Assembly: GCA_035542815.1 (NCBI GenBank)
Contig: DATKKS010000112.1
Location: 1-35,735, forward strand
Source of the DNA: JACRLI01 sp035542815
GTDB lineage: Bacteria > Eisenbacteria > RBG-16-71-46 > JACRLI01
Reading direction: 5' to 3'
Length of the DNA: 35,735 nt
Of this stretch, positions 1 through 8,321 are shown piece after piece (the first letter of the stretch is position 1; the number at the start of each line of letters is the position of its first letter). Below the pieces are notes generated by a model. It was not told the DNA's origin. It saw nothing but the letters and a program-made list of their open reading frames with translations, and made no database searches. The position numbers and the translations under genes were made by a program.

Positions 1-1
1 C

Positions 2-3000
2 GACGACCTGGTCGGCTGCGACACCCTGTCGTCGCTGGGCTTCGCGTACAACTCCACCAACTCCGACGAGGTGTACGGCACCGCTCCCCCGTGCATCGGC
101 TGGAAGCTGCTGCAGGGCCCGCTGGACCATCGCACCGGGCACCGGCTGCTGATGACGTCGTTCAACAGATTCATCAATGGCACCGACCCCGTGTCAGCCC
201 AGCAGAGCTACTACTACATGCAGGGGCTCACCTCGGACGGGCTGCCGCTGACCGACCCCAACAACGGGCAGGTGACGAAGTTCGACGTCGCGGGCGACCC
301 GGTCAAGGGCACCGGCAACCTGGACGCCTCCGCCGGGGACCGGCGGCTGATGTTGAGTTCCGGGCCGTTCGAGATGGCTCCCGGGGACACCCAGGACATC
401 GCGGTCGCGGTGGTCGTGGGGCGCGGCAGCGACCACCTCTCCAGCATCACCTCCATGAAGCTCACGGCCCGGGCCGCGGAGGCGGCCTTCTACGGTCCGG
501 CGCCCGCCAAGCTGCTGCTGCAGGCGGTGTGCACGCTCCCCACGGCGGCCGAGTACGTCGCGATCTACAACCCCGCCGACACCGCGGTGGACCTGTCCGA
601 CGTCTACCTCACGGACGCGACCAACCTGGGCGCCGCGGGCACCCAGAGCCTCTATTGCTACCTCCCCACCGGCTCGTACTACGTGCCCGCGGGCACGCCG
701 CCCCGAATCCCCGGCGGCGGGTCGGCCGGCGACTTCCACGCGCGCTTCCCGCAGGGGGCGACCCTCGCCGCGCACGACACCATCGCGGTGGCGCTCCACG
801 GTTCGGCGGAGTTCGTGAACACTTACGGGCGCAAGCCGGCGTACGAGTTCGTCTTCCCCGACGAGCCGCCGGTGCAGCCGTATTCGGCGACTCCGGTGGA
901 CGACCCGAGCGTCCCCAACATGCGCCCCGCGTTCGCGGGAGCCATCCCGGCGGCGCCCGACTCGGCCGCGCTCCTCAACGCCGGGGAGAGCGTGGTGCTG
1001 TACCACTGGGACGGCCGCAGCCCGCTGGTCACGGACCTCGACTACGTGTTCTGGGGCAAGAACACCGGCAGCTACGTCGTGGACAAGACCGGCGTCAGCG
1101 TCAACGGGTCCGCCTACCTGGCGGACACGCCGGCCGCGTCCCAGGTGCCCGTCGACACCACCGTCCAGGCCACCGGCACCGCGCTCCGCCGCGAGGACTT
1201 CGCCGAAGGCGCCCAGAAGACCTCGGGCGGCAACGGCGTCGGGGGGCGCGACGAGACCAGCGAGAACCTGGCGGCCACCTGGAGTTCCAACCACGCCGCC
1301 GTGCCGCCGGCGGTCAAGGCGCAGCTGGCTGCCCACGCCGGGGGCCCGTACAGCGGGGTGGCGGGCCACTCCATCGCGTTCGACGGCAGTGGCTCCGGGC
1401 CGGCCTGGGGCGGCACCATCACCGCGTACGGCTGGAGCTTCGGCGACGGCGGCACCGGCACCGGCGTTCGACCCACCCACGCATACTCCGCAGCCGGCAC
1501 ATACAAGGTGGTCCTGACCGTCGGCGGCAGCGTCGGCGGAACCAGCACCGACTCCTCGACCGCCACGGTCGCCGCGATGCCCGCCGTCACCGGCTTCGAG
1601 CCCGACAGCGGCAGCTACGACGCGGTGGTGGCCCTCACCGGCAGCGGCTTCTCGGATTCCACCTGGGTGCAGTTCAACGGCACGCCCGCGGTCGAGCAGG
1701 CGCTCGACTCGGCGAGCCGCATGCGCGTGCGCGTGCCCTGGGCCGCGCGCACCGGCCGGGTCACGGTGGGATACCGCGCCTGGGCCGACACCAGCGCGTC
1801 CAGCTTCACCGTGCTCCAGGCCCGCATCGTGCACTCCACCGCCGCGATGGGCATCCAGAGCATCAGCTTCCCGCTGGCCGCCCAGGACGTCTCCCTGGCG
1901 CCCACGGACCTGGGCCTGGGAGCTTACGACACCACCTCGTGGCGCCTGGGCCACTGGTCGCCCGGCCTGAAGTCCTATCTGGAGCCCGGCACGGGCGTGG
2001 CGAAGCTGCGGCAGAGCGAGGGTTACTGGCTGATCGCCCGCGCGGCGCACCTGCTGCAGGTCGGCACTCCCGGCCTGCCGGCCGACACCGTGGAGATCGC
2101 GCTCAAGCCCGACTCCTCGACCGGCTGGAACCAGCTCGGCAATCCGTTCTTCAACCGCGACATCCACGTGGATTCGCTGCTGGTGGAGAGCGGCGGCCAG
2201 CGGCACCGCCTGACGGACCCCCTGGCTCCCGGTTGGACCGAGCACGCGGTCGAGGTCTGGAACGGCCACGACTACGAGGCGGACTCGATCATTCCTGCGG
2301 GCGCGGCATTCTGGGTCAAGAAGACCACCCTGGTACCGGTGAACCTGCTCCTGCCGCTGCCGCGGCTGGCGGCGGCTCACGGCGCCCCGAGGCGCGCAGC
2401 TGAGACGGAGCCGCTCCGGGGACCGGCCTGGGAGGTGCAGATCACCGCGAGCCAGGGTGAAGAGCGGGCGCAGCGGGTGGGCCTCGTGGCGTCGGGCGGG
2501 GGAGCGGGCGGTGCGGCGAGCGGCGGAGGCGGCGGCCGAACGGGCGCCCCGGCGAGTGGTGCCGCGGGCGCCTGGGATCCCTCCGACCTCTCGCTGGTGC
2601 CCCCGCCCCCGGGACGAAGCCTGGTCCTGTACGTGCCCGAGCGCGACTGGGGCAGCCTGAGCGACCGGTACGTGCGGGTGGTCCGGCCGGCGGCGGATTC
2701 ACTGGACTGGCTGCTGGAGCTGGCCGGTGCGCGGGTCCCGGGCGAGGTGAACCTGGACTTCGAGGCGCGCGGCCTGCCCGCCGGGGCCCACGTGGTGCTG
2801 GCCGATTCCGCCGGCGGGGTCGAGCGCGAGATCACGCCGCCGCAGCGCGTGACCCTGGCGGCCGGGGCCCGGCCGCTGCGGCTCCGGATACAGCGCGCGG
2901 CGCCCGCAGGTGTGCCGGCGGGGCCGGTGTGCCGGGTCTATCCGAACCCGTTCCTCGACCGGGTGGGGCTGGTGTTCAACGCGGCGGAGGCCCGGCCGAT

Positions 3001-3193
3001 CCGCGTGGACGTGTTCGACGTCGCCGGCCGGCTGGTGCGGCGCCTGGTGCGCGCTTCGGCCACTGCCGGAGAGAACGTGCTGGTGTGGGACGGCACGGAT
3101 CGCGACGGCCGGACGGTCGGGGCGGGGCTGTTCTTCGCGCGGTACGAGGCCGGCGGGACCCGCGGAGTGGTGCGCTTGGTGAGGGTGCGGTAG
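2..3193 (+). CDS. Secreted multidomain protein (LTD-like, PKD, IPT/TIG, FlgD-like sorting module), 5' partial
   Basis: The reading frame is open from base 2, so the gene starts upstream of the window; the GTG at 71 is only an internal valine. About 1063 residues are visible. In order I see a lamin-tail-like segment (bases about 500-1100, with EYVAIYNPAD and DLSDVYL), a PKD domain (about 1330-1570, with YGWSFGDGG and AYSAAGTYKVVLTV), an IPT/TIG-like domain (about 1580-1820, with GSGFSDS and VQFNGTPA), a region rich in Trp and Gly, a Gly/Ala-rich linker near 2490-2570, and a C-terminal FlgD-like module (about 2930-3190, VYPNPF, VDVFDVAGRLVRRL, WDGTDRDG, GLFFARYEAGG). That module resembles sorting or anchoring domains of large surface proteins in FCB-type bacteria. 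The protein is likely exported and possibly surface-bound. Its substrate or partner cannot be read from the sequence, and the N-terminus with any signal peptide is missing. Confidence 0.85.
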   Translation, partial: DDLVGCDTLSSLGFAYNSTNSDEVYGTAPPCIGWKLLQGPLDHRTGHRLLMTSFNRFINGTDPVSAQQSYYYMQGLTSDGLPLTDPNNGQVTKFDVAGDPVKGTGNLDASAGDRRLMLSSGPFEMAPGDTQDIAVAVVVGRGSDHLSSITSMKLTARAAEAAFYGPAPAKLLLQAVCTLPTAAEYVAIYNPADTAVDLSDVYLTDATNLGAAGTQSLYCYLPTGSYYVPAGTPPRIPGGGSAGDFHARFPQGATLAAHDTIAVALHGSAEFVNTYGRKPAYEFVFPDEPPVQPYSATPVDDPSVPNMRPAFAGAIPAAPDSAALLNAGESVVLYHWDGRSPLVTDLDYVFWGKNTGSYVVDKTGVSVNGSAYLADTPAASQVPVDTTVQATGTALRREDFAEGAQKTSGGNGVGGRDETSENLAATWSSNHAAVPPAVKAQLAAHAGGPYSGVAGHSIAFDGSGSGPAWGGTITAYGWSFGDGGTGTGVRPTHAYSAAGTYKVVLTVGGSVGGTSTDSSTATVAAMPAVTGFEPDSGSYDAVVALTGSGFSDSTWVQFNGTPAVEQALDSASRMRVRVPWAARTGRVTVGYRAWADTSASSFTVLQARIVHSTAAMGIQSISFPLAAQDVSLAPTDLGLGAYDTTSWRLGHWSPGLKSYLEPGTGVAKLRQSEGYWLIARAAHLLQVGTPGLPADTVEIALKPDSSTGWNQLGNPFFNRDIHVDSLLVESGGQRHRLTDPLAPGWTEHAVEVWNGHDYEADSIIPAGAAFWVKKTTLVPVNLLLPLPRLAAAHGAPRRAAETEPLRGPAWEVQITASQGEERAQRVGLVASGGGAGGAASGGGGGRTGAPASGAAGAWDPSDLSLVPPPPGRSLVLYVPERDWGSLSDRYVRVVRPAADSLDWLLELAGARVPGEVNLDFEARGLPAGAHVVLADSAGGVEREITPPQRVTLAAGARPLRLRIQRAAPAGVPAGPVCRVYPNPFLDRVGLVFNAAEARPIRVDVFDVAGRLVRRLVRASATAGENVLVWDGTDRDGRTVGAGLFFARYEAGGTRGVVRLVRVR

Positions 3194-3206
3194 GGAGCGC
3201 CCCTAC
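3190..3206. terminator. Short hairpin over two convergent stop codons
   Basis: GTAGGG at 3190-3195 pairs with CCCTAC at 3201-3206 around a 5-nt loop. The stem contains the TAG stop of the plus-strand gene (3191-3193) and, on the other strand, the TAG stop of the fusion gene (3203-3205). It may act as a weak bidirectional terminator, although no T-tract follows. On the minus strand it begins GTAGGGGCG, like the small palindromic repeats at 5285 and 9764, so it may be a degenerate copy of them. Confidence 0.35.
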
Positions 3207-5251
3207 AGGGCGTCCAGAATCGCGCGGGCCAGCTCGGTGAGCGAGGGGTCTCGGGCGCCCATCACCAGCACCAGGTCGCCCTCGCGCGCCTCGGCCGCCA
3301 CGCGCTCCACCAGCCACTCGCGCGAGGGCGCAAACTCCGCCCGCTCCCCCGTGCGGGCCGCGATCTCGGCCACGATGTCGGCCGCGGAGAAGTCCCGCGT
3401 GGCGGTGCCGCCGGCATAGAACACCTCCAGCATCCACAGCCGGTCGCCCGGGCCCAGCTCTGCGCCGAAGGTGTCCACGAAGTCGGCGCGCAGGAAGCGC
3501 GTCGGCCCGTAGCCGTGCGGCTGGTAGATGGCCAGCACGCGCCGGGCCCGGAGGTGCGCGGTGCGGAGCGAGGCCGCCAGCTTGGCCGGGTTGTGGGCAA
3601 AGTCGTCCACCACCTCCACGCCGCGCTTGGATCCGAGGGACTGGAAGCGCCGGGCCACGCCTCGGAAGCCCGCCAGCGGCGCGGCCATCGCCTCGAGCGG
3701 CACGCCCACGGCGCCGCACGCGGCGACCGCGGCGAGGGCGTTCTCCACGTTGTGCCGGCCGGGCACGGGGAGCCGAAAGCGCACGGCAGCGACGCGGAAC
3801 GCGCAGCCGCCGGCGGTCGCCTCCAGCTCCTCGGCGCGCACCCGGGCCGCCGGCCCGAAGCCGAACACGGTCGCGGGCTCGCCCACCTCGAGCGCGGCCA
3901 GGTTGGCGGCCTCGCCCGCGACGAAGGTCTCGCGCACCTGGGTGCGGAAGGTCCGGAACATCGCGGCCACCTCGCTCATCTCCTTGTGGTCGCGCTGCAG
4001 GTTCAGCACCACGCCGACCGCCGGGTGGTAGCGCACCACCGAGCCGTCGCTCTCGTCGGCCTCCACCACCAGCAGGTCGGACGCGCCCGCCCAGGCGTTG
4101 CCCCACAGCCCCTCCCGCTGCAGCGCCAGCAGCTCGCCGCCGGTGATCACCGACGGGTCGCGCCCGGCCCCGCGCAGGATCTCGAAGATCATCGCGACCG
4201 TGGTGGACTTGCCGCTGGTGCCGGTGACCGCGATGCTGCGCCGGGAGTTGACGAGGTGCGCCAGCAGTTCCGAGCGGTGGAGCACCGGCACCCCCAGCCG
4301 GCGCGCCTGGGCGAAGTCCGGCACCTGCTCCTCGACCGCGGTGGAGCACACCACGGCGCTGCAGGCGCCGGCCGGGCTCGCGCCGGCGATCCCGCTGCCG
4401 TCCTGCGGGAGGATGCGCACCCCGAGCCGCTCCAGCTTGGCGCGCGCCTCGGAGTTCAGGCCGCGGTCGAAGCTGCGGTCGCTGCCGCTGGCGCGCCCGC
4501 CGAGCATCACGGCGTACTGCGCGAGCGCGCTCATGCCGCTGCCGCCCACGCCGGCGAAATGCAGCCGGCCTAGGCCCAGGCGGTCGGGCCGCCCGGCGTC
4601 CGGCGCTCCGGCCGGCGCGGACGCCGCGGCCGGCGCCGGCGCGATCAGCACCGCGTCCCCCTCGCGCGCCAGATCGAACAGCTCCACCACGTCCTGGTTG
4701 CGCAGCCGCACGCACCCGTGGGAGGCCGGCGTGCCGATCCGGTCCTCGTGGTTGGTGCCGTGGATGTAGATGTACCGCTGCAGCGAGTCGTGGCCCGGCC
4801 CGCGGTTCACGCCGATCTCCAGCCCCTCGAGGGTGAGGATCCGCGTGAGGATGAGGTCGTCGTCGGGGGATCCGCGCAGCTCCGCACGGGCGGACGGCCG
4901 TCCGCCCTCGCCACCCTGAGCCCCGCCCGCCGGCCGCCACATTTCCCCCGTCGCCTCGCGGCTCCGGAACACCGTGCCCGGCGCGGCGCCGGCGCCGAGG
5001 CGCTCGTGCACCCGGTGCCAGCCCGGCGGGGTCTGCAACGATCCGTCCTCGCCGCCGAGCCCGCGCTCCGAGGTGGAGACATCGTACTCCGCCAGCAGCC
5101 AGCCCTGCTCCAGCACGCCCAGGCGCTGGCGCCCGACGTCCACCACCAGGATGCGCTGCGGCAGCTCGCGGAACGGCGTCATCGGCCGCGCAAGCGCATC
5201 GAGGGCCAGCGCGCGGTAGCGGACCGGGAGGACCGGATCGAGGGTGGACAT
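3203..5251 (-). CDS. Fusion: YkuD L,D-transpeptidase/carboxypeptidase domain + Mur ligase (MurC/Mpl-like)
   Basis: This 682-residue protein joins two peptidoglycan enzymes. Residues about 30-203 form a YkuD domain with His164 and the catalytic SHGC at 177-180, followed by VRL. A Pro/Ala linker covers about 204-222. Residues about 228-682 form a full three-domain Mur ligase: Rossmann motif GVGGSGMSALA at 234-244, P-loop GTSGKSTT at 344-351, VEADESDGS near 396-404, PGRHNVENALAA near 497-508, DDFAHNP at 549-555, and a C-terminal YQPHGYGPTRFL. There is no signal peptide, so both halves should be cytosolic, as the ATP-dependent ligase needs. MurC and Mpl normally have GTHGKTTT and DD(Y/F)(G/A)HHP, so the exact substrate is uncertain. 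A cytosolic YkuD enzyme, ElsL of Acinetobacter, is an L,D-carboxypeptidase in wall recycling, which suggests a trim-then-ligate enzyme here. The ATG at 5251 has only a weak ribosome binding site. Confidence 0.9.
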   Translation of the reverse strand: MSTLDPVLPVRYRALALDALARPMTPFRELPQRILVVDVGRQRLGVLEQGWLLAEYDVSTSERGLGGEDGSLQTPPGWHRVHERLGAGAAPGTVFRSREATGEMWRPAGGAQGGEGGRPSARAELRGSPDDDLILTRILTLEGLEIGVNRGPGHDSLQRYIYIHGTNHEDRIGTPASHGCVRLRNQDVVELFDLAREGDAVLIAPAPAAASAPAGAPDAGRPDRLGLGRLHFAGVGGSGMSALAQYAVMLGGRASGSDRSFDRGLNSEARAKLERLGVRILPQDGSGIAGASPAGACSAVVCSTAVEEQVPDFAQARRLGVPVLHRSELLAHLVNSRRSIAVTGTSGKSTTVAMIFEILRGAGRDPSVITGGELLALQREGLWGNAWAGASDLLVVEADESDGSVVRYHPAVGVVLNLQRDHKEMSEVAAMFRTFRTQVRETFVAGEAANLAALEVGEPATVFGFGPAARVRAEELEATAGGCAFRVAAVRFRLPVPGRHNVENALAAVAACGAVGVPLEAMAAPLAGFRGVARRFQSLGSKRGVEVVDDFAHNPAKLAASLRTAHLRARRVLAIYQPHGYGPTRFLRADFVDTFGAELGPGDRLWMLEVFYAGGTATRDFSAADIVAEIAARTGERAEFAPSREWLVERVAAEAREGDLVLVMGARDPSLTELARAILDAL

Positions 5252-5284
5252 GCGGCGAGATTAGCGTGGATCGGGCGGGGATGT

Positions 5285-5311
5285 GTAGGGGCGCACGGCA
5301 GTGCGCCGGCG
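5285..5311 (+). repeat. Small palindromic repeat, copy 1
   Basis: GTAGGGGCG is followed by a perfect 7-bp stem: GGCGCAC at 5290-5296, loop GGCA, GTGCGCC at 5301-5307. A second copy lies 45 nt downstream, and a variant with compensating stem changes lies at 9764-9791 in the reverse direction. It sits between the orphan gene's stop and the start of the fusion gene, so it is probably transcribed in their shared leader or trailer. Confidence 0.6.
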
Positions 5312-5329
5312 TCGCGCCCGCCGGGAACC

Positions 5330-5353
5330 GTAGCGGCGCACGGCAGTGCGCCC
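5330..5353 (+). repeat. Small palindromic repeat, copy 2
   Basis: GTAGCGGCG is followed by the same stem-loop as copy 1 (stem 5335-5341 and 5346-5352, loop GGCA). The only difference in the conserved leader is GTAGCG for GTAGGG. It is in tandem, same-orientation arrangement with copy 1. Confidence 0.6.
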
Positions 5354-5373
5354 GCAGGTCCCCGGCCGCCGGC

Positions 5374-6744
5374 TCAGCGCCCCTTCACCGGGCAGGGGTA
5401 GACCTGGAAGTGCCGGCCGCAGCCGTAGTCGCTGTCGGCGCCCACGACCACGATGGAATCCGGCGGGCTGGCGGGATCGAATATCACACTGTCCTCCACC
5501 CGGAGGGTGTCCAGAACCTGCTCGACGCGGCCGAGGGTGGAGTCCACCAGGAACACGCCTCTCTGCCAGCCCGCGAAGCTGCCAGCCGCCTCTCGCGCCG
5601 CACCGCCGGCGGCGATCACCGCCACCAGGCCCGAGCCCACTCCGCAAGCGGGCCGCATCAACTGTTGCACCAAGACCTCGCTGGCGTCGCTGTTCCACCC
5701 TCGGAACGCCTTGAGCAGCGCGGCGCGCAGGGGGGCGCCGGCCCTCCCACCCGGCGGGTGCTCGAATCGCCGGGCGGCAACCCAGGGCTCGACCGGCACT
5801 CCCCGGCCGGTGGCGGCGTCCAGGACGGCCCACTGGTGCTGCGCCGGCCAGAAGCCCAGGCAGTGGCCGCGACTCCGCAGGACCACCGCGCTGTCCAGCT
5901 CGGCCGCTTCAGCTTCGCCCTGCACCTCCATGAATGACACCTCGGAGATGATCTTGGATGCGGAGCCGGGTGGGGGAACCCCAGTGGAGTCTCTAGCGAT
6001 GAGATGTACGATCGCCTTGTGCACCCCCGCCTTGTGTACCTTGAGCTTCGGGCCCTCCACCAGAGCTGGGTCGTCCCCCTCCTCGCGCCGCGGGCACAGC
6101 TCTCGCAGCTCCGTGACGCCCTTCCGCGTCCAGTTCCCGGAGCCTGCACCGAGGATGGCCCAGCGGCCCGTCTCCAACTCGAGGAACGCGAGGCCGTCGT
6201 CGTAGAAGCAGGCCTCGTTGGACGTGCACATCCGCAGCACCAGGTAGTGCGGGGTGGTCCACAGGGCTTCGACGTTCCAGTCGCCCAGCGCGGCCAGCTG
6301 CCGGCGCACCGGCCGGCGCGAGGAGGTCCACCAGCGCATCCAGGGCGCTGAGCCGCCGCAGGTCTCTTCGATGTGCCCGGGCGTGAAGGAGACTGTGTCA
6401 GGGCCGTCGTGGAAGATCGAGTTGAGGCAGTGGGAGCAATCGCCACCGGCATCCCCGGCGGTGTCGGAATCCCCCGACTCGCCACAACCGAGCGCGTCCT
6501 CGTTGACCCACCCGTCCCATGCCGGATGGAACGCCGAATCCGCCCAGGCGACATCTCGAGCTACGCGCTGCCAGCGCGGGGATCCGAGCAGGTCCTGCTC
6601 CGTCTGCTTCCACGCCCGCCGCGCCAGCGCGCCCAGCACCCGGTCGCGCAGCTCGGCGCCGGGAGCCGGGCGCGGCGCCGCCAGCAGGGGTGCAGCCAGG
6701 ATGGCGAGCACGGCCCAGGGGATTGCGGCCCGGGGGATCTGCAT
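5374..6744 (-). CDS. Secreted cysteine-rich protein of unknown function
   Basis: I do not recognise this 456-residue protein. It begins with a clear signal peptide: basic start MQIPRAA, a hydrophobic stretch of about 15 residues, and APG-AE as a possible cleavage site near residue 30. The mature part has about a dozen cysteines, several in pairs (GDCSHCL, MCTSNEAC, YGCGRHFQVYPC), which suggests a disulfide-bonded extracytoplasmic fold. It is rich in Trp and acidic residues, with no transmembrane segment after the signal peptide. No enzyme motif is evident. It starts 13 nt after the stop of the PPOX-family gene, so the two probably share a transcript. Long frames on the opposite strand exist here but lack a signal or any recognisable domain. 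Confidence 0.7.
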   Translation of the reverse strand: MQIPRAAIPWAVLAILAAPLLAAPRPAPGAELRDRVLGALARRAWKQTEQDLLGSPRWQRVARDVAWADSAFHPAWDGWVNEDALGCGESGDSDTAGDAGGDCSHCLNSIFHDGPDTVSFTPGHIEETCGGSAPWMRWWTSSRRPVRRQLAALGDWNVEALWTTPHYLVLRMCTSNEACFYDDGLAFLELETGRWAILGAGSGNWTRKGVTELRELCPRREEGDDPALVEGPKLKVHKAGVHKAIVHLIARDSTGVPPPGSASKIISEVSFMEVQGEAEAAELDSAVVLRSRGHCLGFWPAQHQWAVLDAATGRGVPVEPWVAARRFEHPPGGRAGAPLRAALLKAFRGWNSDASEVLVQQLMRPACGVGSGLVAVIAAGGAAREAAGSFAGWQRGVFLVDSTLGRVEQVLDTLRVEDSVIFDPASPPDSIVVVGADSDYGCGRHFQVYPCPVKGR

Positions 6745-6757
6745 GGGCCCGAGCCTA

Positions 6758-7336
6758 TCACTTCTCCGGCAGCACGTCCTTGGCCCAGTCGGCGCGCTTC
6801 CAGCCCGGCACGGGCGGCTCGGAGCCGGCCCGCGGCACGAACTTGGAGCGCTCCACGAGCTGGTAGCGGTGGATGTAGCGGGAACAGTTCGGGAACACCT
6901 CGCGCACGGTCACGCGGACAATGAACTGGGCGCCGGGGAACTCGGGGAGCAGCGGGTCGGCGGGGTCCACGCTGGCCACGCCGTTCAGGCGCAGCCGCTG
7001 GGGGTCCTCGAAGTCCACGAACAACATCCCCACGTTGGGGTTCACCAGCGTGTTGCCGGCGGAGACGAACATGCCGTTGCCGTCGTAGCTGGGGAAGGCC
7101 AGGGTGCGGGGGTCCACCGCGCGCACGAAGCCGGGGTCGCCGCCCTTGTAGGAGCAGTTGGGGCGGCCCTGGGCGTCCGCGGTGGCCAGGAAGAACATGT
7201 CGCGGCTCTCGATGAACTCGCGGTCCTCCTGGGAGATCTCGTCCCCGAGGAGCACCTCCTCGATGCGGTCGGCGAGGCGGACGCTGTCGAAACGCTGTTG
7301 CAGCTGCCGGTGGCCGTCGTGGTACAGGCGGGACAT
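6758..7336 (-). CDS. Pyridoxamine 5'-phosphate oxidase (PPOX) family FMN-binding protein
   Basis: This 192-residue protein matches the FMN-binding split-barrel PPOX class: FFLATADAQGRPNCSYKGGD (about 48-67), then FPSYDGNGMFVSAGN and NPNVGMLFVDF. The family includes flavin- or F420-dependent oxidoreductases and heme-utilisation-like proteins, and the sequence does not show which substrate is used. It is probably a cytosolic homodimer. GGAGG stands 6 nt before the ATG at 7336. It follows lipA by 79 nt on the same strand, so it could be read from the end of the lipoate operon, and it is followed closely by the cysteine-rich orphan. True vitamin B6 synthesis (PdxH) is unlikely because the pattern fits the general PPOX family better. 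Confidence 0.85.
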   Translation of the reverse strand: MSRLYHDGHRQLQQRFDSVRLADRIEEVLLGDEISQEDREFIESRDMFFLATADAQGRPNCSYKGGDPGFVRAVDPRTLAFPSYDGNGMFVSAGNTLVNPNVGMLFVDFEDPQRLRLNGVASVDPADPLLPEFPGAQFIVRVTVREVFPNCSRYIHRYQLVERSKFVPRAGSEPPVPGWKRADWAKDVLPEK

Positions 7337-7415
7337 CGCGGGCCTCCAGGGAGCGGGTCGCGCGGCCAGACGGACTTGGAGACGGCGGCTCGGGGGAAGG
7401 AAATGTCGGCCGGGA

Positions 7416-8321
7416 TCAGGGAGGGGATGCGGCCGCCACCGCTTCCTCCGCGTGGTAGCTCGACCGCACCAGCGGGCCGGATTCCACGTGGCGGTAGCCC
7501 AGCTCGCGCAGCCCGTACTCCTTGTACATGCGGAACTCGTCCGGGTGGACGAAGCGCTCCACCGGCAGATGATCCTTGGTGGGCTGGAGGTACTGCCCCA
7601 CGGTGAAGATGTCCACGCCGTGCTCCCGGGCGTCGCGCATCACCTGGCGCACTTCCTCGGGCTCCTCGCCCAGGCCGACCATGATGCCGGTCTTGGTGCG
7701 CACCGAGGGTTCGATCTCCTTGGACGCGCGCAGCACGCCCAGCGAGCGCGGGTACTGGGTGCCGGGGCGCACACGGCGGTACAGGCGCGGGACGGTCTCC
7801 ACGTTGTGCCCCAGGACGTCGGGGCGCGCCGAGAGCACCCGCTCGAGCGGCTCGCGGTGGCCGCGGAAGTCGGGGATCAGCAGCTCCACCGTGGTGCCCG
7901 GGCTCTTCTGGCGCACCAGCACGATCATGCGCCGGTACACCTCGGAGCCGTGGTCCTTGAGGTCGTCGCGGGTGACGCTGGTCACCACCACGTGCTTGAG
8001 CTTGAGGTGCGCGATGGCGTCCGAGACCCGCTCGGCCTCGTCCAGGTCGTAGCCCTGCGGGCGCCCGCTGGTGACCGAGCAGAAGCGGCAGTGCCGGGTG
8101 CACACGTCGCCCAGGATCATGAACGTGGCGGTGCCGCGGCCCCAGCACTCGCCCACGTTGGGGCAGCGCGCGCTCTGGCACACGGTGTGGAGGCGGTGAC
8201 CCTTCACCAGGTCCATCACCCGGGTGTAGCCCTCGCCGCCGGGCATCCCGACCTTGAGCCAGTCGGGCCGCCGCGGGCGCGGGGCCTGGGGGAGGTTGTC
8301 GATCGAAATCGGTGAGGCCAT
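7416..8321 (-). CDS. lipA: Lipoyl synthase (radical SAM)
   Basis: LipA inserts two sulfur atoms into protein-bound octanoyl groups to make lipoyl cofactor. The 301-residue protein shows both iron-sulfur sites: the auxiliary cluster set Cys48, Cys53, Cys59 (CX4CX5C) and the radical-SAM set Cys74, Cys78, Cys81 (CX3CX2C). It also has the C-terminal RSSYHAEE that supplies the conserved serine ligand. Length is normal for the family. The frame continues upstream through the E2 gene, but family length and motifs place the start at ATG 8321, which overlaps the E2 stop by one base (TGATG), so translation is probably coupled. It is the last gene of the lpdA-lipB-E1-E2-lipA operon and would modify the E2 lipoyl domain encoded just before it. 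Confidence 0.96.
   Translation of the reverse strand: MASPISIDNLPQAPRPRRPDWLKVGMPGGEGYTRVMDLVKGHRLHTVCQSARCPNVGECWGRGTATFMILGDVCTRHCRFCSVTSGRPQGYDLDEAERVSDAIAHLKLKHVVVTSVTRDDLKDHGSEVYRRMIVLVRQKSPGTTVELLIPDFRGHREPLERVLSARPDVLGHNVETVPRLYRRVRPGTQYPRSLGVLRASKEIEPSVRTKTGIMVGLGEEPEEVRQVMRDAREHGVDIFTVGQYLQPTKDHLPVERFVHPDEFRMYKEYGLRELGYRHVESGPLVRSSYHAEEAVAAASPP

Noticed and set aside
71..73. GTG as start of the first gene
   Set aside because: The frame is open to the window edge with ordinary protein sequence, there is no SD, and no signal peptide follows, so the gene is truncated by the window.
194..2380. 728-residue minus-strand frame over the first gene
   Set aside because: Arg/Gly/Val-rich composition without motifs, while the plus-strand frame shows PKD, IPT and FlgD-like domains.
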